Assembly (NCBI RefSeq): GCF_947331435.1
Contig: NZ_CAMZOF010000009.1
Location: 248,001 to 312,000, forward strand
Length of the DNA: 64,000 nt
Reading direction: 5' to 3'
Source of the DNA: Pelagibius sp. Alg239-R121
GTDB lineage: Bacteria; Pseudomonadota; Alphaproteobacteria; Kiloniellales; Kiloniellaceae
The notes beneath the pieces were generated by a model that had not been told where the DNA came from, did no database searches, and worked only from the letters and a program-made list of their open reading frames with translations. A program made the position numbers and the translations under genes. This document shows, one piece after another, positions 27,253 through 35,150 of the stretch (its first letter is position 1; every line of letters begins with the position of its first letter).

Positions 27253-28695
27253 ATGACTGCTAGAATTCTCGTCGTTGATGACATACCCGCTAATGTGAAG
27301 CTTCTCGAAGCGAAGCTGATGGCGGAGTATTTCGAGGTTCTCTCTGCCTCGGACGGCCCGACGGCGCTCGAGGTCGCGACGTCGGAGATGCCCGACCTTG
27401 TCCTGCTTGATGTTATGATGCCGGGCATGGATGGCTTCGAGGTCTGTGCGCGTTTGAAATCCTCACCCATTACGAGCCATATCCCAGTCGTCATGGTCAC
27501 TGCGCTCAGCGATGTGAGCGACCGTGTCAGAGGACTTGAGGCTGGCGCTGACGATTTTCTGACCAAGCCGGTGAACGATATCGCACTCTTTGCCAGGGTG
27601 CGTTCACTTGCACGGCTCAAGGTTATGATGGACGAGCTTCGCGTTCGTCAGGCAGCGTCAGGTCAGGATCCTGTACTCGAACAAAAGAAACTCGGCAGTG
27701 AGGAGGAAACCGCCAATGCGCGGATTTTGCTTGCCGAGACCAACGATCTGGTTGCTGAAAAAGTCGTGGGCTATCTGAGCGAGGCCGGACATACCATTGA
27801 TCGTCGTACCTCGGTGGCGGAAGCTCTGGAATTGGGATGTCGCGAATCCTACGACCTCATGATTGTCAGTCTGTTTCTCGGGGACGAAGACGGCTTGAGG
27901 CTCTGTTCACAGTTCCGCACGCAGGAGGAAACCCGCCACGTTCCAATCTTACTGGTGCTGGAAGAGGAAAACCTGCCTCAGTTGGCCAAGGGACTCGATC
28001 TTGGCGTTACCGACTATCTGATCAAACCGATCGACAGTAATGAGTTGCGCGCACGGTCTCGTACGCAGATTCGGCGCCGTCGTTATCACGATATGTTGCG
28101 TGAAATGCTCCAGCAGAGTGTATCGCTGGCCTACACCGACGGCCTTACTGGTGTGTACAATCGCCGTTACATGAACGCGCATTTGGACCGCAAGATCATG
28201 GAAATCGCCGAGAGCGCGAAGCCGGTCTCGGTCATGCTGTTCGATATCGACAAATTCAAAGACGTCAACGACACCTGCGGTCACGCGGCAGGAGACGCAA
28301 TTCTCAAATCCCTGTCGTTACGGGTGGCCGACAGCATACGCGATTTCGATCTTCTGGCACGCTACGGCGGCGAGGAGTTTGTCGTTATTATGCCTGACAC
28401 GGCTTCGGTGATTGCCATCACCATAGCCGAACGGGTGCGTAGGCGCGTAGCTGAAGAAACTTTCCAGACCGTCGAGTTGGGCGATCCGCTTGCTGTCACA
28501 ATCTCCATCGGCGTTGCGACGACTACCGATCCCATGGAGATCGCAGACAGCTTGCTGGCGCGCGCTGATGCCGCGCTCTATCAGGCGAAGCGCTCAGGCC
28601 GTAATCGCGTTGTGTCCGCTCAACCGCTGACTCAGGCGGAACGGGAGCCGGTGATCGCCCAGGTCGTCCCGAACGATCAGTCCAAAGTCTCTTAA
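27253..28695 (+). CDS. pleD: Diguanylate cyclase response regulator PleD
   Basis: 480 residues: receiver 1 (about 1-120) with D53 in LLDVMMPGMDGFEV, receiver 2 (about 154-275) where the acceptor Asp is replaced (LMIVSLFLGDEDG), and GGDEF (about 310-460). Catalytic GGEEF is at 372-376 and the inhibition site RDFD at 363-366. The degenerate second receiver serves dimer contacts in Caulobacter PleD, so its loss of Asp is normal. It makes c-di-GMP in the cell-cycle and surface-attachment switch. The start is an ATG. Confidence 0.95.
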   Translation: MTARILVVDDIPANVKLLEAKLMAEYFEVLSASDGPTALEVATSEMPDLVLLDVMMPGMDGFEVCARLKSSPITSHIPVVMVTALSDVSDRVRGLEAGADDFLTKPVNDIALFARVRSLARLKVMMDELRVRQAASGQDPVLEQKKLGSEEETANARILLAETNDLVAEKVVGYLSEAGHTIDRRTSVAEALELGCRESYDLMIVSLFLGDEDGLRLCSQFRTQEETRHVPILLVLEEENLPQLAKGLDLGVTDYLIKPIDSNELRARSRTQIRRRRYHDMLREMLQQSVSLAYTDGLTGVYNRRYMNAHLDRKIMEIAESAKPVSVMLFDIDKFKDVNDTCGHAAGDAILKSLSLRVADSIRDFDLLARYGGEEFVVIMPDTASVIAITIAERVRRRVAEETFQTVELGDPLAVTISIGVATTTDPMEIADSLLARADAALYQAKRSGRNRVVSAQPLTQAEREPVIAQVVPNDQSKVS

Positions 28696-28759
28696 ATTCA
28701 CCGACACTTTTCGTTGATCTGCCCATAGGGCGTCACGGCAAGACTAATTACGTGCCGTC

Positions 28760-29986
28760 TCAAGCTGTCGGCGCTTTTGCCGGCTCGTGTCGCAGTGCGC
28801 CTAGGCGGGGATGCAGTCTGGTAGCGATCAGTGCACCAATGGCCAATCCGACTGCGGTTGCCGCGAAGACGCCAGGCAGCGGTGCAACGATCAGAACCAG
28901 ACGCGCGATACCTGGTGTTACAACGCCGGAGACGTCCCTGTACGTGGCGAAGATTGCAGACATCTCCGTACGTTCGGAAGGTTTGACCGCCATGAGGAAC
29001 GGCAAGCCTCCACTCATATCGAGAATGACCAGAAAAAACGCACCGAGCATCAGAAAGGCGATCGCGGCCTCCGGCATGGATGCGAATGCAACGGCGGTCA
29101 GAAAAGCGGCACCACTGCCGTAAAAACCAACTTGAACAGCGTGGCGGACGTTGGTCTTGCGCATCCATCGCAACATGAAGGGGGTTATGAACAGAAAGCC
29201 GTTGGAGATTGAAAGCACCATGCCGCCGAGCTGTTCGCTTAACCCGTTTTCCACGGCGTAGATTGGAAGATAGACGACGTAAACCCACCAGCCACAGGAG
29301 CGCAGGACAGCAAAGCTCCAGCCGGAAATCAGGCGGGGTTGCGCCAGGAAGCGGGGCAGGAAGGCCAGGGGGTTGGGTGTGGGGGCAAGCGCCTTGCGAA
29401 TGACCTTACCGTTGCCCAGACGCATGACCCAAAAGACAATCAGCAGAGTGAGTGCAGCTAGGCCGGATACCACAAAGGGCGCCGGCGCCCACTGCTCCAA
29501 CAGCCAAATTCCCAGATATGGGCCGATGGTCCAGGCCGCGCCGCTGTAAAACAGCCGCAGGGTTTCGCTTTCTCCCAGTGAGGAGCGGGCGATGTAGTCC
29601 ATGACATAGGAGTTGAAGCAGACTGCAATAATCACGGTCGCAACGGTGTTAGCCGCTAATCCGGCGGGCACCAGCCAGAAGTGTCCCGTTGCAGCACAGG
29701 TGCTGCCGAGTATGAGCCCGACAGCGCCGGTTGTAAAAAGCCATCTGCGTGGAACGTACCGTGACAGCCAAGGCGTCAACAGCGCCGTGATAAAGGACAA
29801 GATGCCGACAAGAAAATAAACCTCGGAGACTGTCTCAGCGCTGCCGAAGGTTCTATACATTACAATTGGAAAGACGGACATCAGAACGCCTCTCGCGGCA
29901 CTCTCCACACCTGCCAACACCGCAAAACCACGAATGCTTGGCGTAGGTGCGTGGCGCAGCCAGTCGGGAATCCGGCGCTGGAACAT
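28760..29986 (-). CDS. MFS transporter
   Basis: 408 residues with about 12 hydrophobic helices. The loop after the second helix (LTPWLSRYVPRRWLF) is where MFS proteins carry their signature, and a longer central loop (GNGKVIRKALAPTP) splits the two halves. Substrate not predictable. Its ATG is 3 bases after the EamA stop, so the two transporters almost certainly share one transcript, which faces a LysR regulator across a 256-base gap. Confidence 0.88.
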   Translation of the reverse strand: MFQRRIPDWLRHAPTPSIRGFAVLAGVESAARGVLMSVFPIVMYRTFGSAETVSEVYFLVGILSFITALLTPWLSRYVPRRWLFTTGAVGLILGSTCAATGHFWLVPAGLAANTVATVIIAVCFNSYVMDYIARSSLGESETLRLFYSGAAWTIGPYLGIWLLEQWAPAPFVVSGLAALTLLIVFWVMRLGNGKVIRKALAPTPNPLAFLPRFLAQPRLISGWSFAVLRSCGWWVYVVYLPIYAVENGLSEQLGGMVLSISNGFLFITPFMLRWMRKTNVRHAVQVGFYGSGAAFLTAVAFASMPEAAIAFLMLGAFFLVILDMSGGLPFLMAVKPSERTEMSAIFATYRDVSGVVTPGIARLVLIVAPLPGVFAATAVGLAIGALIATRLHPRLGALRHEPAKAPTA

Positions 29987-29989
29987 CCT

Positions 29990-30985
29990 CTACAACCTGA
30001 GCCGGACACCGCGTCCAGTATTGAGGTAACGCCTGTGCGCTGCTTCGCGTTGCAGGGCGTAGAGACCGCTGCCGATAATGATTGCGATGCCGATTATCGT
30101 GGTCGCCGGCGGATACTCGTTCCACAGCACGATGCCCCAGATAACCGCCATGGGCATGGAGATGAATTCGAAGGGCGCAACCAAGCTTGCCTGCGCGATC
30201 CTGTAACCTTGTGACAGACAGTAGAAGCCACAGGCTGAAATCAGTCCGCAGCTGCCGATTAGGAGCAGGTCGTGACCATCCGGCATGACCCAAGCGCGAA
30301 GTAGAAACGCCGTGCTGGGATGACTGTCGTTAGCGAAACTCCCGTCCCCGGTAATTCCGCCCAGGATGCTGCTGGCCACGATGAAAATCAGCATAGCGAT
30401 GAAAGCCAGGCTGGCACCGGTCTGCGCCCGGCCAATGCGGCGGGTGATGACGACGCTGGCAGCGTAGGTGACAGAGGCGAGCAGGGGCAGTAGAGCGACG
30501 GGATCCAGACTGCTGCTGCCGGGCTGGACGATGATCAGCACACCGAGGAAGCCTGCGATGACGGCGCTCCAGCGCCGAATACCGACCGACTCGCGTAGGA
30601 AGAGGGCGGAGAAAAGGGTTACGATTAAAGGTGAGACGAAGAAAATAGCCGTTACGTCGGCGATGGGCATGGCTGCCAACGACATGTAGAAGGCGGTGTA
30701 GGAGCAGACCATCAGCAGGCCGCGCAGCAGGTTGATGTACGGATGCCTGACGCGCAGGCTGGTAAAGCCCCCGTCCCAGTAGACCAGGAATGCCATAGGC
30801 ACGAGCGCCACTAAGCCGCGAACAAACATGATCTCCATGGCCGCATACTCGCCGCTCAGCGATCTGATGATGACGTCCTGCAGTCCGAAGACGGCGATTC
30901 CGCCACTGACGAGGAGAATCCCCTTTAAGGGGGAATCCAGAAGGTTCAAGACTTCCTGATCCGCGTAGGCAGGTTTTCCGGCCAT
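29990..30985 (-). CDS. EamA/DMT family transporter
   Basis: 331 residues, about ten helices in two EamA repeats (about 25-155 and 170-305). Segments such as FVRGLVALVPMAFL, MPIADVTAIFFVSPLIVTLF and FEFISMPMAVIWG are typical of drug/metabolite exporters. It is the first gene of a two-gene unit with the MFS protein, and is divergent from the LysR gene. The pair may export one related group of compounds under that regulator; this is inference. Confidence 0.9.
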   Translation of the reverse strand: MAGKPAYADQEVLNLLDSPLKGILLVSGGIAVFGLQDVIIRSLSGEYAAMEIMFVRGLVALVPMAFLVYWDGGFTSLRVRHPYINLLRGLLMVCSYTAFYMSLAAMPIADVTAIFFVSPLIVTLFSALFLRESVGIRRWSAVIAGFLGVLIIVQPGSSSLDPVALLPLLASVTYAASVVITRRIGRAQTGASLAFIAMLIFIVASSILGGITGDGSFANDSHPSTAFLLRAWVMPDGHDLLLIGSCGLISACGFYCLSQGYRIAQASLVAPFEFISMPMAVIWGIVLWNEYPPATTIIGIAIIIGSGLYALQREAAHRRYLNTGRGVRLRL

Positions 30986-31123
30986 GGCTATACCTCAGAT
31001 GATATCGGCGTGCGTCAATCGATCGAAGCTGGCCCGGGATGGGCATCAGCGTTGTGCGTCAGGTTGAGGGAGGTGTGCGCGCTTCTTAGCTCGCTTCGCA
31101 ACCATCATGCTAGGCAGATTGGA

Positions 31124-31140
31124 CTGATTGGAGTAATCAG
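31124..31140. promoter_or_regulatory. Inverted repeat, candidate LysR operator (distal)
   Basis: CTGATT and AATCAG flank five bases. It sits in the gap between the divergent EamA and LysR genes, the usual place for LysR binding sites. Binding is inferred. Confidence 0.45.
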
Positions 31141-31163
31141 GATAGCGACATTTATTTATAGCT

Positions 31164-31184
31164 ATGATCGGAAAAGACGATCAT
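31164..31184. promoter_or_regulatory. Inverted repeat, candidate LysR operator (proximal)
   Basis: ATGATCG and CGATCAT are perfect seven-base arms around seven bases, about 58 bases before the LysR ATG. The size (21 bases) and place fit a LysR recognition or activation site. It is the most exact dyad in the intergenic region. Confidence 0.55.
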
Positions 31185-31241
31185 TAGTTTTGCCTGAAAC
31201 AGCGGTACGGCAGTGACCTGATCAAAGGAGGCCCGACTGAT

Positions 31242-32099
31242 ATGAACCTGGATCACATATGGACGTTTCTCGAAGTCGCAGCGACAGGCAACTTCAATCG
31301 TGCCGCCGAGAATCTGAATGTGACCCAGTCGACAGTGAGCGGACGGATTAAGACTCTTGAAGAGAATTTCGGCCGCCCGCTGCTGGTCCGAAGCCACAAC
31401 GGCTGCGTTTTAACCAGCGCAGGGCATCAGTTCCGACAGCATGCCATCGGTATGCAGCGCCTGTGGCAGCAGTCACATCAGGCGGTAACCTTACGGCCGG
31501 GCTATCGTAGTGTGCTGTCCGTCGGTGCCCAGGTCAGCTTGTGGGAACGGTTGATTCTGGACTGGATTCCCTGGATGCGTGATCAGGCGCCTGATGTGGC
31601 CTTGCGGATCGAAGCCGACTATTCGCCCAGTCAGATGCGCCAGCTTGCCGATGGATTGCTGGATATAGGCGTCATGTACCAGCCACGGCAGGCTCCGGGC
31701 CTGGTGATTGAAAAATTGCTCGAAGAGGCGCTTGTTCTCGTGGCGACAGACGAGCGGCGGTTATCGCCAGGTTGGATTGAGGACTATGTCTATGTCGATT
31801 GGGGCGATGTATTTCGTACCCAGCATGCAGAGGCCTTTCCTGAGATGGAAACCGCAGCTATCTCGGTTGGTCTGGGTGCCTTGGGGCTTCAACACATCCT
31901 GCACCGAGGTGGGTCTGGTTACTTTCCGCGGCGTGCCGTCCAGCCATTGATCGATGAGGGACGACTTATACAGCTATCTGAAGCACCGGTTATCTCCCGC
32001 CCTGCCTATGTGGTTTACCGCAAAGAGCCGGAGGATCCGGAAACGCAGGCGCTTGCTCTCAACGGACTGCGTGATATTGCGGCGATAGAAACGAGCTAG
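31242..32099 (+). CDS. LysR family regulator
   Basis: 285 residues. Winged helix-turn-helix at about 1-60 (ATGNFNRAAENLNVTQSTVS), then a LysR substrate domain (about 85-280). An unusually good AAAGGAGG ribosome site lies about 10 bases before the ATG. It is divergent from the EamA-MFS pair with two inverted repeats between them, so it probably regulates those transporters and itself. The effector is unknown. Confidence 0.92.
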   Translation: MNLDHIWTFLEVAATGNFNRAAENLNVTQSTVSGRIKTLEENFGRPLLVRSHNGCVLTSAGHQFRQHAIGMQRLWQQSHQAVTLRPGYRSVLSVGAQVSLWERLILDWIPWMRDQAPDVALRIEADYSPSQMRQLADGLLDIGVMYQPRQAPGLVIEKLLEEALVLVATDERRLSPGWIEDYVYVDWGDVFRTQHAEAFPEMETAAISVGLGALGLQHILHRGGSGYFPRRAVQPLIDEGRLIQLSEAPVISRPAYVVYRKEPEDPETQALALNGLRDIAAIETS

Positions 32100-32136
32100 A
32101 AGGAGCGTGTCCCAGGGCAACGGGAAAGGCCCGAAA

Positions 32137-32162
32137 GCAAAACGGCCGCCGTGAGGCAGCCG
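32137..32162 (-). terminator. Intrinsic terminator after rpmG
   Basis: Read on the minus strand: CGGCTGCC, loop TCAC, GGCGGCCG (eight pairs, one G-T) followed by TTTTGC. It closes rpmG and also lies just after the convergent LysR stop. A second small hairpin (ATTCCG/CGGAAT, 32169-32187) lies between it and the rpmG stop. Confidence 0.75.
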
Positions 32163-32189
32163 CTTGCAATTCCGTACGACGCGGAATGC

Positions 32190-32357
32190 TTACTTAATCT
32201 TCGCTTCTTTGAAGATGACGTGCTTGCGCGCGCGCGGGTCGTACTTCTTCAACTCAAGCTTTTCGGTCAAGGTCCGTGGATTCTTCTTCGTGACGTAGAA
32301 GTAACCCGTGTCGGCCGTGCTGACCATCCGGATGAGCTGTGTTGCTGGCTTAGCCAT
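32190..32357 (-). CDS. rpmG: 50S ribosomal protein L33
   Basis: 55 residues, [20 protein letters not shown] at the start, then [21 protein letters not shown], the family core. There are no Cys residues, so this is the zinc-free form usual in alphaproteobacteria. It is closed by a terminator at 32137-32162. The NUDIX gene lies 117 bases upstream on the same strand. Confidence 0.96.
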   Translation of the reverse strand: MAKPATQLIRMVSTADTGYFYVTKKNPRTLTEKLELKKYDPRARKHVIFKEAKIK

Positions 32358-32474
32358 GGCGCAATCTACCTATTTGATTAGAGACTGAGTCGCATTCCGA
32401 TTTGGCTCGTCAGGAAACGCTCAGGCCCTAGAAACCTAAAGTCAGCGCGCAAAATAGCGGTAGAAGCGGTGAAG

Positions 32475-33230
32475 TCAAGCCTGGAGTGTTGTGGGACTGG
32501 CGGAAACACCGCCGCGATGCTGCGAACCCGTCCAGCGAAACATGGCTGCAGGCCGTTTGGGAGCAACGAAATCAGTTTTTCTCAATGAATCATAATGTTT
32601 TAGAGATTCTTTTAAAACCAACCTGGTAATACCGGCCATTGGGAGCTCAGCGATTGCCTCGAGCCGATGCCAGCCAATATCCTCCAATTCGCCGTCACCT
32701 GCGATTTGACCCTCGGCGAATCCACCGTCTCCCAACAAGAATCGGGTGTGAAAACGCCGGGGCGAGAAGGTTGGCGTAATGGCTCGGGCAATGAACAGCA
32801 GATGGTCGAAAGCTGGCCGCAGCGCAGCGTCGGTATAATGGCTCCAGCCTGTTCCTTCTTCTGAGTTGCTGTGTTGTGACACAGCAGGAGCCTGATGAGG
32901 CGTGCCATAGAGAAGGCCGGTTTCTTCGAAGGTCTCCCGCAATGCAGCCCGCACAGTCGCCAGCGCCGCTTTGCGTGTTGCCTGATCGAGACCTTGGGGA
33001 AGGGGCCGCAATACTTCCTTGAAGCCGGATGCGTCACCGTCCTCTGGTTCGACCCGGCCGCCGGGTACCACGTAAACGCCTGGCATGAACTTGGCTTGAC
33101 TATGCCGCCGCCCCAAAAGCACCTCAAAACCCGCTGATTTCGTGTCACGAAGCAGTATTAGCGCTGCTGCCGGTACGGGGCGAACCGGTTTGAAACGAGA
33201 AACGGCATGTTGAGGATTGGAGTCTGGCAA
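32475..33230 (-). CDS. NUDIX hydrolase (expanded Nudix box)
   Basis: 251 residues. Nudix residues are split: VPGGRVEPED at about 55-64 and RETFEETG at 98-105, with about 30 extra residues between the Gly and Glu halves, as in NUDT19-like enzymes that act on CoA derivatives. The substrate here is not proven. The only upstream start in frame is a TTG at 33230 without a clear ribosome site; an in-frame stop lies a few codons before it. It sits between the S41 protease and rpmG. Confidence 0.84.
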   Translation of the reverse strand: MPDSNPQHAVSRFKPVRPVPAAALILLRDTKSAGFEVLLGRRHSQAKFMPGVYVVPGGRVEPEDGDASGFKEVLRPLPQGLDQATRKAALATVRAALRETFEETGLLYGTPHQAPAVSQHSNSEEGTGWSHYTDAALRPAFDHLLFIARAITPTFSPRRFHTRFLLGDGGFAEGQIAGDGELEDIGWHRLEAIAELPMAGITRLVLKESLKHYDSLRKTDFVAPKRPAAMFRWTGSQHRGGVSASPTTLQA

Positions 33231-33330
33231 GGGATTACCACTTTACCGGTAACATTGCGGCTGGACCCGCAAGAAAGTAGCAATAGCGAGAATTCAACGC
33301 CGAGCTGTACTCATGGAAGGACCAGCCGTT

Positions 33331-34983
33331 TCATTGGCTGCTTTGGGTACGGTCTAGGACGTTCGACAGCTGGGCGGTCGTGCCGGTGCTGACCTCACCG
33401 AGCGCACGTACATAGAGCGAAGGTTCCGTCAGCAAGCGTTCGGCAACCTCGAGATCGATGCTCGCGGTGGTCTGCCGCGGCGGACAATTGTCTCGAAGCA
33501 GCTTTATCGCCGCCGGGTCGTCAAAATCGGGTGAGATGTTCCGGATGTTATGGTCGATCGGCATGGTGCCCTGCCTCAACTCGGCCAACACATCTTCAGC
33601 GGAGTCGATTCCCTTGGTCGTACAGATATCGGGAAGCACACCACGTTGGTGGAGGGCGTAGCCGGAGGGGGCGTGAAACCGTGCCCAGGTCAATGCCAGT
33701 TCACCCTGGTTGGGGAGACGGAAAACATTCTGAACCGTTCCCTTGCCGTAGGAGTTGCTGCCGATGATAACGGCGCGGCCCGAGTCCTGAAGGGCTGCGG
33801 CGACAATCTCTGAGGCCGAGGCCGAATTGCTGTTGATCAGCACGACGATCGGCAGGCCGTCGGCCACGTCGTCCGGTTCGGCGTCGAAGAACTGTTCGCT
33901 GTCCGGGTGGCGGCCATGGGTAGAAACAATGCGCCCTCCCGTGATGAAGAGATCGGAAACGCCTACGGCCTGATCCAGCAAGCCACCTGGGTTGCCGCGG
34001 AGGTCGATGACATAACCTTTAAGCTTCGGCCCAAGCCTTTGCGCCACTTCTCTAACCTTGAGGCGCAGGTTCTGCGTGGTGTTTTGGTTGAAACCCGACA
34101 CTGTGATATGGGCTATCTCGTCAACTTTTTTGATGCGGACCGTCTGTTGAACAATTTTCGCACGGGTGACTGTGATCGGAAGGAGGCGCCCATGGCCCTC
34201 GCGCTCGACATCCAGTTTGACCTTACTGCGCAGGCGTCCGCGAAGCCGGTGTATGGCATCCTTCTGCGAGAGTGTCGTGGTATCGACCCCGTCGATTTTG
34301 ACGATCAGGTCTTCGGCTTTCAGTCCTGCAGCTTCTGCCGGCGTCTTTTCCATAACGGAGAGAACCCGAATGCCTTCGTCGGAAATATTAATGCGGATGC
34401 CGATGCCGCCGAAACCGTCGCGGCTTGCCCGGTTATTGCGGGCTTCTTCACGTCCGGAATAACGTGAAAACTGGTCAAGTTCGCCGAGCATGCCATCGAA
34501 AACCGTTTCGTACAGCCGTTCCGCGTTGGCTTCTTCCAGCTCCTTCGACTTTGACCGTGCCAGGGAAATGGCGGCGGTCGTGAGACTGGCCCAGGCAGTG
34601 ACGTCGTTTGGGTTCGGTTGATGGAAGCGGATGGTTTCTTCCCCTTCCAGGGCGATGCGAACCTCTTCGCGCTCTACTGCAACAGATATGTTAGGGTCGA
34701 TGGCTGCGAGAGACTCAAGTCCTGCGATGGCCAGTTGATTGACCATGACCTCATCAATGTAGCTTTCTGCGACATCACGATAGCCGGCGACAAAGAAGCG
34801 GTCGGCGCGGGAGCGGTCAAAATTCGAAGGATTGGTTGAGTCCTGAGACGCGCAAGCGACAATGAGAAATGCGAGCGAAAGTAGCGCGCCGCGAGAAAAC
34901 GTTCTTAAAGCCTGGCGTTTGGCCTGGGGTTCTACCGGCACATCATCGCCGGGACCATTATTTGGCAACGATGGTTCTGCCAC
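33331..34983 (-). CDS. S41 (C-terminal processing) peptidase, lipoprotein
   Basis: 550 residues. The N-terminus carries a basic region, a hydrophobic stretch and the lipobox IVAC with lipidated Cys44, so it is probably anchored in an envelope membrane. A PDZ domain (about 185-265, GIGIRIN onward) is followed by the protease core. The Ser/Lys dyad is present: Ser in SNSASASE (about 386) and Lys in NSYGKGTV (about 411). Start is GTG. A second role in envelope quality control is likely. The 167 bases upstream are AT-rich and probably hold its promoter. Confidence 0.92.
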   Translation of the reverse strand: MAEPSLPNNGPGDDVPVEPQAKRQALRTFSRGALLSLAFLIVACASQDSTNPSNFDRSRADRFFVAGYRDVAESYIDEVMVNQLAIAGLESLAAIDPNISVAVEREEVRIALEGEETIRFHQPNPNDVTAWASLTTAAISLARSKSKELEEANAERLYETVFDGMLGELDQFSRYSGREEARNNRASRDGFGGIGIRINISDEGIRVLSVMEKTPAEAAGLKAEDLIVKIDGVDTTTLSQKDAIHRLRGRLRSKVKLDVEREGHGRLLPITVTRAKIVQQTVRIKKVDEIAHITVSGFNQNTTQNLRLKVREVAQRLGPKLKGYVIDLRGNPGGLLDQAVGVSDLFITGGRIVSTHGRHPDSEQFFDAEPDDVADGLPIVVLINSNSASASEIVAAALQDSGRAVIIGSNSYGKGTVQNVFRLPNQGELALTWARFHAPSGYALHQRGVLPDICTTKGIDSAEDVLAELRQGTMPIDHNIRNISPDFDDPAAIKLLRDNCPPRQTTASIDLEVAERLLTEPSLYVRALGEVSTGTTAQLSNVLDRTQSSQ

Positions 34984-35150
34984 CCGCCAGTTTCCTTAAT
35001 TTTGAGTTCAATCAAATACTAAGTGTCGTTTGTTCTATTTCACCACAGCTAATATCGCAAACACACAATTTATTTATCTCACGAGATGGAGCGTGATTGA
35101 ACCGCAAGGCCGTCAAGGATTCGTAAACATTCGACTTAAACTGTCGCAAT

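Noticed and set aside
27700-28080. Missing acceptor Asp in the second PleD receiver as a novelty
   Set aside because: The degenerate second receiver is normal in PleD proteins.
32190-32357. L33 without Cys as a sign of zinc-stress paralogue
   Set aside because: Cys-free L33 is the ordinary form in many proteobacteria; no second copy is seen here.
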